Of a DNA stretch of 45,511 bases, positions 1-9,281 are shown in pieces. How positions within the stretch are numbered: the first letter of the stretch is position 1; each line of letters begins with the position of its first letter. The translations under genes and the position numbers were made by a program. The DNA is from Cytidiella melzeri (taxonomy: Eukaryota; Basidiomycota; Agaricomycetes; Polyporales; Irpicaceae), in contig JABYQR010000348.1 of the NCBI GenBank assembly GCA_022592445.1, forward strand, positions 1-45,511, in the 5' to 3' direction. Below the pieces are notes generated by a model. The model did no database searches and was not told the DNA's origin. It saw only the letters and a program-made list of their open reading frames with translations.

Positions 1-793
1 GGTTGCGTAACGGCATGCGTTCTGATTTTTTCTTTGAAAAGACGTCACCAAATTTCCATAGATATCTTGGTACTAATGGCTTCCAATTGACGGATTCTTG
101 TTCGTCAAAGCCGTCTTCAAAGCCCTCATCTTCCTTTCCAGAAAGTTCAGCAATCATTTCTGCTATTTCTTGGTCTTCTGGATTGTCTAAGTTGATCCAG
201 TGGATGTGAGGGTTGTCCGGGTCGACACTTCCTATTCCGTCCAGGTTGTCTGACACCAAATGTCCCTTAGGTAACTCAAGTTCATCAATCTCTTCTTGAG
301 TTACAGTGATGTTTTTACGAGCTCTTGGGGCACAGAGTTCAGGACATCTGGTAAATCTCCACTTGCCATTTGCCCAATCTATCTCCGGATTGTGGCGGCA
401 TAAGAAGGTCATCCCGATAATCATTTGTTTACTACCAAGATCAGTGACAAGCATGTGTTGTCTTGCTTGGTCAAACCTCTTTCTAGGTATGCACGTACTG
501 AGTGAGTGATTTGACCATCTTCATTGGGAGTACCGTCAACGTTGATGACATTAAACAGTGATGCCAGTTGATTTGTGACCAGATTGTTACTTTCAACCAC
601 TGACTTACTGATGAACGTGGTTGTGGCTCCTGAATCTACCAGAGCTTTGACCTGCACTTTCTTTCCGTATACCCAAATTGTAACCGGTAGAAAAAATGAA
701 TTCTTAGAATGCGATACATTTTTGACAGTATCTACGTTACAAAGATTGAGGGTATCTGGGCATAAGCAATCATGTTCGCAGGGAGTCACATGA
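1..793 (-). pseudogene. E1 protease and start of RT, frameshifted
   Basis: The frame from 793 down to 421 encodes an aspartic protease (retropepsin) with the catalytic signature ALVDSGATTTFIS near residue 52 of the open stretch. This enzyme cleaves the Gag-Pol polyprotein inside the particle. The frame then ends in VVNK and the protein continues in another frame (KQMIIGMTFLCRHNPEIDW), so there is a frameshift about 30 codons before 421. The downstream linker is acidic and precedes the RT motif MEFGDVFSKK, which in E1 carries one extra base compared with E2. The same protease frameshift is present in E2, so it predates the separation of the copies. Confidence 0.8.
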
Positions 794-839
794 CACTTCG
801 GAAAAAATCCTTGCCCTTGGTCGGCTTTTTCCCTTTACC

Positions 840-1188
840 CTTGTCAGGGGACAGGTGAGGAGTCAAAAGGTTCATCATCTTCGGTTGGAACCTCCTCAAT
901 ATGAGCCGCCAACTCTAAGCGCGGTATTAATGTTTTTTGTCTTAGACAACGAGGTTTTAGGGGTATCTGCCTCGCTGTCCGTTCCTGAGTCCTCGGCATC
1001 TGCTGCCCGACTCTTCTTTGGCGCCAAAGACTTGCCATCCTTCTTCACATCCTTCTTCTTGTCATTGGGCTTCTTCTTTAGGCCGTTGAGGTTGCATTCA
1101 TTCGTGTTATGTCCTTTCAACTTATGGATGTGGCAGAACTTATCCGACTTTTCAGTCGAGTTCACCTCTTTGCCCATGCCCTTGTTCC
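840..1188 (-). pseudogene. E1 gag 3' part with zinc knuckle (nucleocapsid), split by an LTR
   Basis: This is the C-terminal, nucleocapsid-like part of Gag. It shows a lysine-rich stretch, the knuckle-like motif CHIHKLKGHNTNEC, and an acidic serine-rich tail (AEDSGTDSEAD). The pattern C-x2-H-x4-GH-x4-C is the knuckle variant seen in several fungal Ty3 Gags and would bind element RNA. The 5' end is cut at 1188 by the solo LTR; the matching part of gag resumes at 1886. The frame shifts again near 930 compared with E2. The gag stop present in E2 (TGA) is CGA here, so reading would continue a few codons further. Confidence 0.75.
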
Positions 1189-1880
1189 TGTCACGGATTT
1201 TCAACGTTTCTACAAGACTTGCCTTACCAGGCAACAGTATTATTGGGATTATTTAAACGCTTATCCAGCGTCTATTTAGGCGCTTATCTGGCGCTTATCA
1301 GGCGCCTATTCCGGCGCTTATTCTCAGTGCCTATCACTTGATGCGCTGATGTGCTTCCTGTCTCTGATGCGCTGATGCGCTCCTTTCCTTATCTGTGTAT
1401 CACATGATAGAACTCTCTGGAACCTTGTGTAACTTGCTGGAACTATGATGTCATAGTATAGAACATTCCATTAGATGATGTCATAGTTCTTAGAACCTTC
1501 TGGAAAAGTCTAGCCTTGTCTTAGAACAAGCTAGAACAAGTCTAGCCTTGGAGCTGGGTCATGGGGTCAGGTCATGGGGACAATTGCTATTGGTTGATTA
1601 TTGAAGTAGCACCACTAGGGCATAGGGCATGCTTAGTAAGGTAAATTACTTCACTTACTCATGTAGGTATTAGGGGTCTTAGGGTAGTACCTGGGGTCCT
1701 CCCCTTCATGTATATAAGAGGCACTCCTGAGGGCATATCTCCTCAGTCTTGTCCACACTGTTGAATTAGGACTACTCAGTACCTCACAGTACTTCGCTCA
1801 CCACACCTCTTACTCTCTATCTCCATCAACTCCCCCCAGTTTATCAACTTATCTGGTGAGTAGTAACTTTAACTGTTACA
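1189..1880 (+). mobile_element. Solo LTR of Ty3 family B inserted in E1 gag
   Basis: A 692-bp unit that begins TGTCACGG and ends ACTGTTACA, flanked on both sides by GTTCC (1184-1188 and 1881-1885), an exact 5-bp target duplication. Removing it restores the gag sequence as seen uninterrupted in E2 near 9660. A TATA box (TGTATATAAG, about 1710) puts the LTR in plus orientation, opposite to its host element. It is the same LTR family as 4918-5631, 29149-29763 and 32181-32905. With no internal region it is a product of LTR-LTR recombination. Confidence 0.93.
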
Positions 1881-1885
1881 GTTCC

Positions 1886-2971
1886 AATTGTTGTTCTTCT
1901 TCTTTTTCTTGTGCGCTGCGTCCACCTCCATAGGCGTGGACATATCCTTCTCCTTTGCAAAGATCTGGCCTTGTGGTTTCTCTGGATAGACCTTCTTGTG
2001 GATGTCGAGCAAGAGGTCGAGGAACTGAGGCCAAGTTGTCAGAATTTGATTTTCATCTTTTCCAATCATGACGAGCCTCATGTCCTTTTTGATAATGTAC
2101 TTGAGCTTGTGAATAAGCAAGTCGTCTTTGTATCCAGAAAGCCTGCCAAGTGTATGGAAACGTTGCATGTACTTGACAAAGTTCTTGTGTGCCAGATCCG
2201 TGTTATTGAACAAAGCGTTAAGCTCCTTTTGAGCACCTTCCTTGTTGTCCCTTTGTCCGTACTGTACCTTGAGCTCGTTTTTGAACTCTTCCCACGTTCC
2301 GATTGTCTGACCCTTTGTGAGCTTCTTGATCCTCGGCTCCATGTATTGAGCTGCCGCGCCTGAGAGCCGGTTCATCGCAACGGCAATACGTTGCCTGTCA
2401 GTAGTAACATTCTCGTGGACAAGCCACAGAGAGATCTTGTTCAACCACTCGTTGAACTTGACCTTGCCATTGGTACCGTTGAACTCTGGGGGTTTGCCAA
2501 TCTTAGGCTGGCGCGAGGATCCTCCTTGTCCTTGAGACAAGGGAAGCTGATTAATCTGGTTGACCACATTTGTGATTGTTGCTATAACCATATCCAGGTC
2601 AGTGTCCATCCGCTGGACTTGCGTGTCAGCAGCGGACTGCGAATATAGGTCTTGAGCGACCTTATCCACATATTCCTGGAGGTTATCCTCCAGGAGTGAC
2701 AGCTGGTTGTTCCAGATAAGAACCATCTGATTCATCATGTTGTGAACAATGGTAGTAGTTGCTTCTCCCTCAACTGTGCAAGTAAAGGCCCTTTGGGCCA
2801 TGTTGAGGTTGTGGAAGATATGCTGTTCAAAGTTCTCAACTGAAGGGTTGTAGACAATTGGCGTGATTTTCCAAAAGGAACAGAGTGGGTGAGGTTGGCG
2901 GCAGCAGAGGGGGCAGCGCTGGATCCGATGTTAGATTGAGTGGCCATTGCTTCTAATTTCTTAGTTAGCAA
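1886..2971 (-). pseudogene. E1 gag 5' part (capsid), one-base deletion
   Basis: Encodes the N-terminal and capsid part of a Ty3 Gag. The start MLTKKLEAMATQ is at 2971; the internal methionine at residue 9 is an equally good start. A capsid-type helical core follows (WLNKISLWLVHEN, TWEEFKNELKVQYGQ, LAHKNFVKYMQRFHTLG). A missing C near 2871, compared with TTTTCCCAAAAGG in E2, breaks the frame after FGK, and the second segment is open from 2801 to the LTR junction. It keeps the segment with STPMEVDAA that E2 has lost through a 26-bp deletion. Capsid assembly would be the normal role. Confidence 0.8.
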
Positions 2972-3230
2972 AGGATAAGCGAAATAATGTTCCTAGTATA
3001 AGAAGAAGAGAAACACCACTTTTCACACATTGAACTCTTGTCAGAGTTGTTTTCACACATTAAATCCTTTTCAGGAAGTTGGCACCAAGTAAAATGAGGC
3101 TTGTCAGCCCATACATTTTATTCCATTTCCGCATATACAAAGCTGTTCATGTCAAACAGCCCTTCTAGTAACTCTAGGATATAACCCCATCTCCGATGTA
3201 TGTCTACAAAACTAATCCTGCCTAAACTCT
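2972..3230 (-). other. E1 untranslated segment between upstream ORF and gag
   Basis: About 260 bp with no ORF. It is shared with E2 up to about 3150 (10725-10898 in E2), which shows it belongs to the element. It contains two near-copies of a TTTTCACACATT phrase about 50 bp apart. I see no LTR in it. Confidence 0.5.
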
Positions 3231-3896
3231 TTAAGTCTTTTTTAGCATTCTCCATTCCCTATTCAACATCTTGTCCGTATGATTCTCCTTGAACCACTGC
3301 TCAATCATGATTACACGACGGATCAGCAGCTGGGCTTTTTCCCGACAAGTGTTGAGCTGTTGATTAGACAATTGCCCACCACTCGAGAAGGAGGCATCCA
3401 GCTTCTTGAGCACAGGCTCAAGCCTTTGGCAGGATGCTGTGACCATTGGTTCAAACTCCTGTTGACGAAGCATAAGCTTTGTTTTACGGAAGTGGAGAGA
3501 GGCGGGGAGCGGATTGGGAGTGGGAATGTAAGCGTGTTGGTTGCACTCCTCGATACGTTGGAGAAGAGAAAGCTTTTGAGCTTCCTTCTTCTCTTGCTTC
3601 TCAATACGATCAAGAAGGCTAAGCTGGGACATGAGACTAGAGACCTTGCTCATACGAGCTTGGTGCTCTTCGTGCTCAATAGTCGTACGAGCTTGCTCTT
3701 CGAGGTTGATCCTCTTGATGAGGGGCTTGTTGTTGGGGTATTTGAGCCGGCGAGACTTGCCAGCGTCCTTGAACTTGTCAAGAGTCTCCTTGGAGACTGT
3801 GAGGCGTTCTTGAAGTCCGGTGACTTCGTTGCGGACGGGGATGGAGTAAGGGGTCTTGCAACCAGACCTAGCCGCAATGAAGCGGGAAAGCGGCAT
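3231..3896 (-). CDS. Extra ORF upstream of gag (ORF0) in Ty3 family B, unknown function
   Basis: An intact 221-residue ORF (start MPLSRFIAARSGCKTPYS) lies in the same strand and order as gag, between the 5' LTR and gag. It is rich in Lys, Arg, Gln and Leu. The middle has heptad-like repeats (SLLDRIEKQEKKEAQ, SLLQRIEECNQ), which predicts a coiled coil, and the C-terminus is basic (REWRMLKKT). I recognise no enzyme motif. A second Ty3 family in this window has an ORF of similar size and position (36948-37676), which argues that this is an element gene and not a chance ORF. Its openness inside an otherwise broken copy is notable. It could be a Gag-like or nucleic-acid-binding accessory protein; that is a guess. 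Confidence 0.55.
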   Translation of the reverse strand: MPLSRFIAARSGCKTPYSIPVRNEVTGLQERLTVSKETLDKFKDAGKSRRLKYPNNKPLIKRINLEEQARTTIEHEEHQARMSKVSSLMSQLSLLDRIEKQEKKEAQKLSLLQRIEECNQHAYIPTPNPLPASLHFRKTKLMLRQQEFEPMVTASCQRLEPVLKKLDASFSSGGQLSNQQLNTCREKAQLLIRRVIMIEQWFKENHTDKMLNREWRMLKKT

Positions 3897-4917
3897 GGTG
3901 ACTGTGTGATAATGCTAATGGCTTTTCAGCTCCGGCTCACGGACTAGTAGTTACCGGACTCTCTTTTGTTTTCCGTATATGGTCGCTCTATTGTTCTTTC
4001 TTCACGCGGACACATCTGTATCACAGATCTTCCTTTTTGGGTTGCCCGAGGGCTCTGTCTTGTATACCTTCACCCCTGCTCCTGACACTCCATCGTGCTC
4101 TTTCTCTTTTGCACCTGGAGTGAGTATTCTATGTTGTCCCTCACATATACAATATGCTCACAGCCTGTACCTGTAGTTAACTTGCTTCGCTTGTGTGTCT
4201 TAGGTACAGTCATTATGCTATTGTGCTCTTTCTCTTTCGCACCTGGATTAACTCGCTTCGCTCGTGTGTCTTAGGTCCTTACAACGGCAAGTGGGATTAC
4301 AACTGCGCATCCATCCCTGCCTCTAGACGTGTTGAATACATTCGACGGGCTTTAAATGCGTGATGAGCTTGACATCTCAGTGATGTGCAAAACAAATCTC
4401 CATAAAGGAGAGGTCCTGTGTGAGCGTGGGGTAGTGCCGGCGTTGGCCTGGACTCTCTCTCCAGGTCCGGTGGTGTAAGGATCTCTGTCACGGTTCCACC
4501 CGTGCGGCAAATGGTTGGCAGATCAGTATTACACTGACCCTAAGTCTGGCCAGAACAAGTTACCCGTCTTCGTGCCTAGGCACTCATGGGCTTCTAGTCC
4601 TGTTGTCTAGCTCTTATAACGAGCATCTGACACCAGACTCCACTATCACCTGTGGGGCGGCACACTTTCATCATGATGGCATAATGCCAACCCCTGCTCT
4701 GATCAGCTCTAGGAGTGTCGGGCGAGAGGGTGATTCAAGTTGTGCGCATCACGGCAAGGCCTAGACACAACTACTACTCAGAGCCTATGGTCCGGCTACC
4801 TCTATGTCTAGAGGATTTGTAAAGGGGCCCACACACAGGCACAAGACTTAGAAGAAAAGGGGAAGAAACCTCCAGCACGTCCAGAGACGTGAGGAAGTAG
4901 GGGCAGTCTTATCCAAA
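3897..4917 (-). other. E1 5' leader between LTR and ORF0
   Basis: About 1 kb with only short ORFs (the longest about 64 codons, 4297-4491). The end next to the LTR holds the possible primer-binding site (about 4902-4917). A phrase ending in TCGCTCGTGTGTCTTAGGT with an upstream CTCTTTCTCTT(T/C)GCACCTGGA appears twice (about 4100-4205 and 4230-4275), so the leader contains a short tandem duplication. I see no tRNA or coding gene. Confidence 0.45.
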
Positions 4918-5631
4918 TGTAACAGTTAAGGTTACACTCACCAGATAAGTGTTAAACTTGCTGGAGAGATAGTGAAATAGAGAGTAAGAGGTGTGGTGAG
5001 CAAAGTACTGGGGAGTACTGAGTAGTCCTTTATCAACAGGGTGGATAAGACTGAGGGGATATGCCCTCAGGAGTGCCTCTATATATACATGAAGGGGAGG
5101 ACCCCAGGTACTACCCTAAGACCCCTAATACCTACATGAGTAAGCGAAGTAATCTACCTTACTAAGCATGCCCTATGCCCTAGTGGTGCCACTTCAATAA
5201 TCAACCAATAGCAATTGTCCCCATGACCTGATCCCATGACCCAGTCCCAAGGCTAGACTTATTCTAGCTTGTTCTAAGCCAAGGCTAGACTTTTCCAGAA
5301 GGTTCTATGAACTATGACATCATCTAATGGAATGTTCAATACTATGACATCATAGTTCCAGCAAGTTCCACAAGGTTCCAGAGAGTTCTATCATGTGATA
5401 CACAGATAAGGAAAGGAGTGCATCAGCGCATCAGAGACAGGAGGTGCATCAGCGCATCAATTGATAGGCACTGAGAATAAGTGCCGGAATAAGCGCCTGA
5501 TAAGCGCTGGATAAGCACCTAAATAGACACCAGATAAGCGCTGGATAAGCGCTTGACAAGCCCTTAAATATTCCCAATAATACCATTGCCTGGTAAGGCA
5601 AGTCTTGTAACAACATTGAAAATCTGTGACA
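4918..5631 (-). mobile_element. Family B LTR shared by E1 (as 5' LTR) and E2 (as 3' LTR)
   Basis: A 714-bp LTR, on the minus strand TGTCACAG...TGTTACA. To its right is a polypurine tract that marks it as the 3' LTR of E2; to its left is the leader of E1, for which it is the 5' LTR. The flanks ATCCAAA and TTACC are not a target duplication, as expected if it joins two internal regions. The U3 part contains about ten diverged 10-12-bp repeats of the type GCGCTTATCC. A TATA box (TATATA near 5080-5090, read in reverse) precedes the likely transcription start. Confidence 0.85.
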
Positions 5632-5647
5632 TTACCCCCCCTTCTTG
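5632..5647 (-). other. Polypurine tract of E2
   Basis: Minus strand AAGAAGGGGGGGTAA directly next to the LTR. In Ty3 elements this tract primes plus-strand DNA synthesis. It proves that the LTR at 4918-5631 is the 3' LTR of E2. Confidence 0.75.
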
Positions 5648-5868
5648 CTTTGAACTCCGTGCAAAGAGTTTTGAACAAACACCTTGGTCATTGAGTCCAC
5701 TTTTTCACCATTGTCAAGAGGGTGCCTAAGCAGTTCCGGGTGACTCTAGGGGCTTCTACCGACGTCCCTGACGGGGTTATCACCTCATTGGCTGATGGTA
5801 GTCTAGTCCGTACCCTCCTTGGTTGTGTCATTGGATCGTGGATGATCCTTGGTGTGTTGTTTGTCACT

Positions 5869-6101
5869 TTATACACAGTAGATTGTAGCTGAGCAGAAAG
5901 CTCGGGGATGATTGTTGTAGAATTTCTTGATTGCTTCTTGAGCGTGCGTGATGTTTTCTACAGGTTCTCACGTGTCGTCGTTCGGTCCGTAGCCTTTCCA
6001 GCGTATGTAATACTGAAGCTTTTTGGCACAACCTGTACGTCTTGACTTGGGAATCTTTTTGACTTCATATTCTTCTTCTCTGTCGATGATATCTGGCGGA
6101 G
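5869..6101 (-). pseudogene. E2 integrase C-terminal chromodomain, with a nonsense codon
   Basis: The minus-strand frame reads PPPDIIDREEEYEVKKI and then LQYYIRWKGYG, EPVENITHAQEAIKKFY and a stop at 5869-5871. This is a chromodomain of the chromovirus integrase tail, which targets integration to modified chromatin. The conserved Trp in the usual TWEPxxN segment is a TGA stop (5968-5970). Its frame differs by one base from the pol frame on the other side of the solo LTR, and the DDE core of integrase is absent, so an internal deletion joined integrase start to tail before the LTR landed. Confidence 0.8.
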
Positions 6102-6597
6102 TGTCACGAGCATGCACACTTTCTCCTTTATTTTCCTTTTATTCCTTATCTTATCTTATCGATGGCACATGACTACTGCATGTGATCAGGTGCATGTGAC
6201 AGACTGGTCACATGATCATAGAAGGTGCTGGAAGATTGGGGAACATTGTAGAACATTGCATCATAGCACACGATACGTTCCCACGGCAGTGTTAGGAGTA
6301 CAGACCCGGTACCAGGGGTCCTTGTCTGAGATGTATATAAACCCACACTGTAGCTCCCTAAAGACCTCAGATTCTACCTCCTGGTCTTTAGGTGATGTCC
6401 ACCTTGTACCTAGTCCCTCACTATACTCATATAACCTGGTCTTTAGCTCACTGTCAGCTGCTCCCTCGGCGTCGTATCTCTCTCCTTCCTCATCATCATT
6501 ACCCCTGTTGTCATTGTCCACACGAGTTCGCTCGTCGTTCCTCCCCCCCTTGTCGTCACTCCCTCGCTCTTCATAGAGTTTGGTTGTGTTCCTGACA
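6102..6597 (+). mobile_element. Solo LTR of a different family inserted in E2 pol
   Basis: A 496-bp unit starting TGTCACGAG and ending TTCCTGACA, flanked by CGGAG at 6097-6101 and 6598-6602 (exact 5-bp target duplication). It contains a TATA box (TGTATATAAACC, about 6331), giving plus orientation. No second copy of this family is present in the window. It sits at the junction between the truncated integrase and the chromodomain. Confidence 0.88.
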
Positions 6598-8928
6598 CGG
6601 AGGCATCTCCAGCTTTTGGCCTTGGTAACTGAGTAATCAAGTTGACAGTCATGATATCCCATGGTTCAGCTGGAACCCGATTAGGGATGAGTGGTCCGTA
6701 AGGCTGTTGCGGACAAGTCTTCATCCGCTGACATATGTCACAGCCTGTCACGTGCTTTCTGACATTGGTGGTTAAACCTGGCCACCAGTAGTTTCTCAAG
6801 ATTGGTTCGTACGTTTTCCATCTGCCAGGATGTCTGGCAGAAGGTAGATCGTGATGCGTCTGGATGAGTTGGCGTCTCAGATCTAATTTCTGATCTTTGA
6901 GGATGTAGACTTTTCCACGGTATAGAAGTAATCCATTCTCAAAATTCCATTCCTCTAGTGATTTCTTGAACTCCCTAGGACCAGAGTTAAGTAACTGCTG
7001 ATAGTCCTTGGTAACTTTGTCGTTCATGAGTGCTTCCTTGACCCGTCTTAGGATTCCATCATTGTTGATAGGTGAGTCATGAGAGGTTTCGATAGCAGAG
7101 ATAGCAAAAAACTCGGGTTTAAGGAGAATTTTGTCCTTGTTATCGGAATTTACCCCCTCTTCATGATCTGGCCTCCTGGACAGAGGATCTGCGGTAAGCA
7201 TGGTCTTTCCGGGTTTGTGCCGGAGCACAAAATTGAATTGCATGAGGTATAACGCCCATCGCACTTGTCTTTGAGTCAGGTTCTGAGCATTCATGAAATA
7301 TGTCAGGTTCTGGTGATCCGACCATATTTCTACGGTAATTGGATGTCCCTCCAGATGTTGACAATACTCTTCCAGGGCGCGGATAATAGCCAACAACTCT
7401 TTATTGTGTATCTCATAATTATGTTCATGGACGTTGAGTGATTTAGAGTAGAAGGCTACTGGATGCCACAGCTTGTCAGATGGGTCCAGTTGTGATAATA
7501 CCGCTCCTGTAGCAAAGTCGCTAGCGTCTGTTTCCAGACGGAAAGGGTTTTCGTCATCTGGTATCCTCAGAATGGGTGCTGACGTAAAAGCCTGTTTCAG
7601 ACTTTGGAAAGCCTGTTCCTGAGCATCTTTCCAGATCCAGGATTGGTCCTTCTTTGTCAGAATAGTGAGCGGTTTTGCATGTTTAGCAAAGTCTTTGATG
7701 AAACACCGATAGAAGTTGGCAAAGCCTAAAAAGGCTTGGACTTGCTTAACCTTTTCAGGTCGCGGCCACTCAGTAACTCCGGTGAGTTTGGCTGGATCCA
7801 TATTGATATGTCCGTGAGAAATGATCATGCCTAGGTACTCAATGCAATCTTTTTCAAAAAAGCATTTTTCCAGTTTAGCAAATAGATCGTTCTCGCGTAG
7901 ACGCTTGAGCACTTGCTGTGTGATGCGACGGTTTTCCTTCTTGTCTTCAGTCAAGATGAGGATGTCGTTGAGATACACCATGACATGTCCTTCTAAGATC
8001 AAATCACTCAGAATTTCATTTATCATGGCCTGGAACGTCGCAGGTGCTTTGCTGAAACCAAAATACATCACCTTGGCTTCAAAGAGGCCACGGTGTGTGA
8101 TGAACGCCGTCTTCCATTTGTCACCCTTTCAGATGCAAACATTATTGTATCCCCATCTAAGATCAATCTTTGAGAAGAACTTAGCCTTGCTTAACGAATT
8201 GATTAAATTTTTGATGCGAGGTATGGGGTATTGGTTTTTCACTGTGATGTCATTCAGTTTTTGGTAGTCTTGCACAAGGTGCAAAGAGCCATCTTTCTTC
8301 TTGACAAAGAACACAGGTGCTGCAATCGGACTTTTCGATTTGCAGATGTAACCTTTTTGGAGTTCCTCTTCGATCCATTGATCTAGAGAATTCTTTTCCA
8401 TTGGAGACAGCGGGTATAGTTTAGCCGCTTTGGGAAGGGAGGCACCTTCATCAAATTCAATTGCGTGATTGTACGGTTGGCGTAACGGCATGCGTTCTGA
8501 TTTTTTCTTTGAAAAGACGTCACCAAATTCCATAGATATCTTGGTACTAATGGCTTCCAATTGACGGATTCTTGTTCGTCAAAGCCGTCTTCAAAGCCCT
8601 CATCTTCCTTTCCAGAAAGTTCAGCAATCATTTCTGCTATTTCTTGGTCTTCTGGATTGTCTAAGTTGATCCAGTGGATGTGAGGGTTGTCCGGGTCGAC
8701 ACTTCCTATTCCGTCCAGGTTGTCTGACACCAAATGTCCCTTAGGTAACTCAAGTTCATCAATCTCTTCTTGAGTTACAGTGATGTTTTTACGAGCTCTT
8801 GGGGCACAGAGTTCAGGACATCTGGTAAATCTCCACTTGCCATTTGCCCAATCTATCTCCGGATTGTGGCGGCATAAGAAGGTCATCCCGATAATCATTT
8901 GTTTACTACCAAGATCAGTGACAAGCAT
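6598..8928 (-). pseudogene. E2 pol: RT, RNase H and integrase zinc-binding domain, inactivated
   Basis: The segments follow in order on the minus strand. RT starts at about 8560 (FDEGASLPKAAKLYPLSP, FVKKKDGSLHLVQDYQKLN, FSKIDLRWGYNNV), is interrupted by TGA at 8129-8131, and continues MYFGFSKAPATFQ. The active-site box reads VYLNDIL, not YLDDIL: codon 7967-7969 is AAC where GAC is expected. RNase H (TDASDFATGAVLSQ, KELLAII, SDHQNLTYF) follows, then the integrase HHCC zinc finger (CDICQRMK), and the frame breaks off at LPRPKAGDA next to the solo LTR. A frameshift near 8565 separates the N-terminal linker from RT. A functional protein would copy element RNA; this copy cannot. Confidence 0.88.
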
Positions 8929-9274
8929 GTGTTGTCTTGCTTGGTCAAACCTCTTTCTAGGTATGCACGTACTGAGTGAGTGATTTGACCATCTTCATTG
9001 GGAGTACCGTCAACGTTGATGACATTAAACAGTGATGCCAGTTGATTTGTGACCAGATTGTTACTTTCAACCACTGACTTACTGATGAATGTGGTTGTGG
9101 CTCCTGAATCTACCAGAGCTTTGACCTGCACTTTCTTTTCGTATACCCAAATTGTAACCGGTAGAAAAAATGAATTCTTAGAACGCGCTACATTTTTGAC
9201 AGTATCTACGTTACAAAGATTGAGGGTATCTGGGCCTAAGCAATCATGTTTGTAGGGAGTCACATGATGCTTCA
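8895..9274 (-). pseudogene. E2 retropepsin, entered by -1 frameshift, then frameshifted
   Basis: The protease frame is in the -1 register relative to gag and opens immediately after the slippery site. It contains the catalytic DSGAT signature (ALVDSGATTTFIS). There is no ATG suitable for independent initiation before it, which fits expression as Gag-Pol. After THSVRAYLERGL the frame goes out of register with the following segment (KRFDQARQHMLVTDLG), the same defect as in E1. The segment 8928-8383 continues the linker in another frame. Confidence 0.8.
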
Positions 9275-9281
9275 GAAAAAA
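9272..9281 (-). promoter_or_regulatory. Programmed -1 frameshift site at the gag/pol junction
   Basis: On the minus strand the last gag codons are GAT TTT TTC followed at once by TGA. The heptamer T TTT TTC (9281-9275) fits the X XXY YYZ rule for -1 slippage. Slipping one base back gives TTT TTT CTG AAG CAT and runs straight into the protease frame. This would set the Gag to Gag-Pol ratio. E1 keeps the heptamer but its stop is mutated to CGA. Confidence 0.7.

Larger units (their letters stand above)
1..4917 (-). mobile_element. Ty3/gypsy family B copy E1, truncated by the window edge
   Basis: Read on the minus strand, this internal region runs from the LTR at 4918-5631 through a leader, an extra ORF (3896-3231), gag (from 2971), a protease and the beginning of reverse transcriptase, which leaves the window at base 1. 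Bases 1-3150 match 8476-10898 (copy E2) almost base for base, so the family assignment rests on direct comparison. E1 is dead: gag has a 1-bp deletion near 2871 and a solo LTR inside it (1189-1880), and an extra base near 52 shifts the RT frame. Just inside the LTR the minus strand reads TTTGGATAAGACTGCC, a possible primer-binding site. The rest of pol must lie left of the window. Confidence 0.85.

Noticed and set aside
3279..3947. 222-codon plus-strand ORF opposite ORF0
   Set aside because: Antisense to ORF0. ORF0 lies in the sense strand of the element and has an equivalent in a second family.
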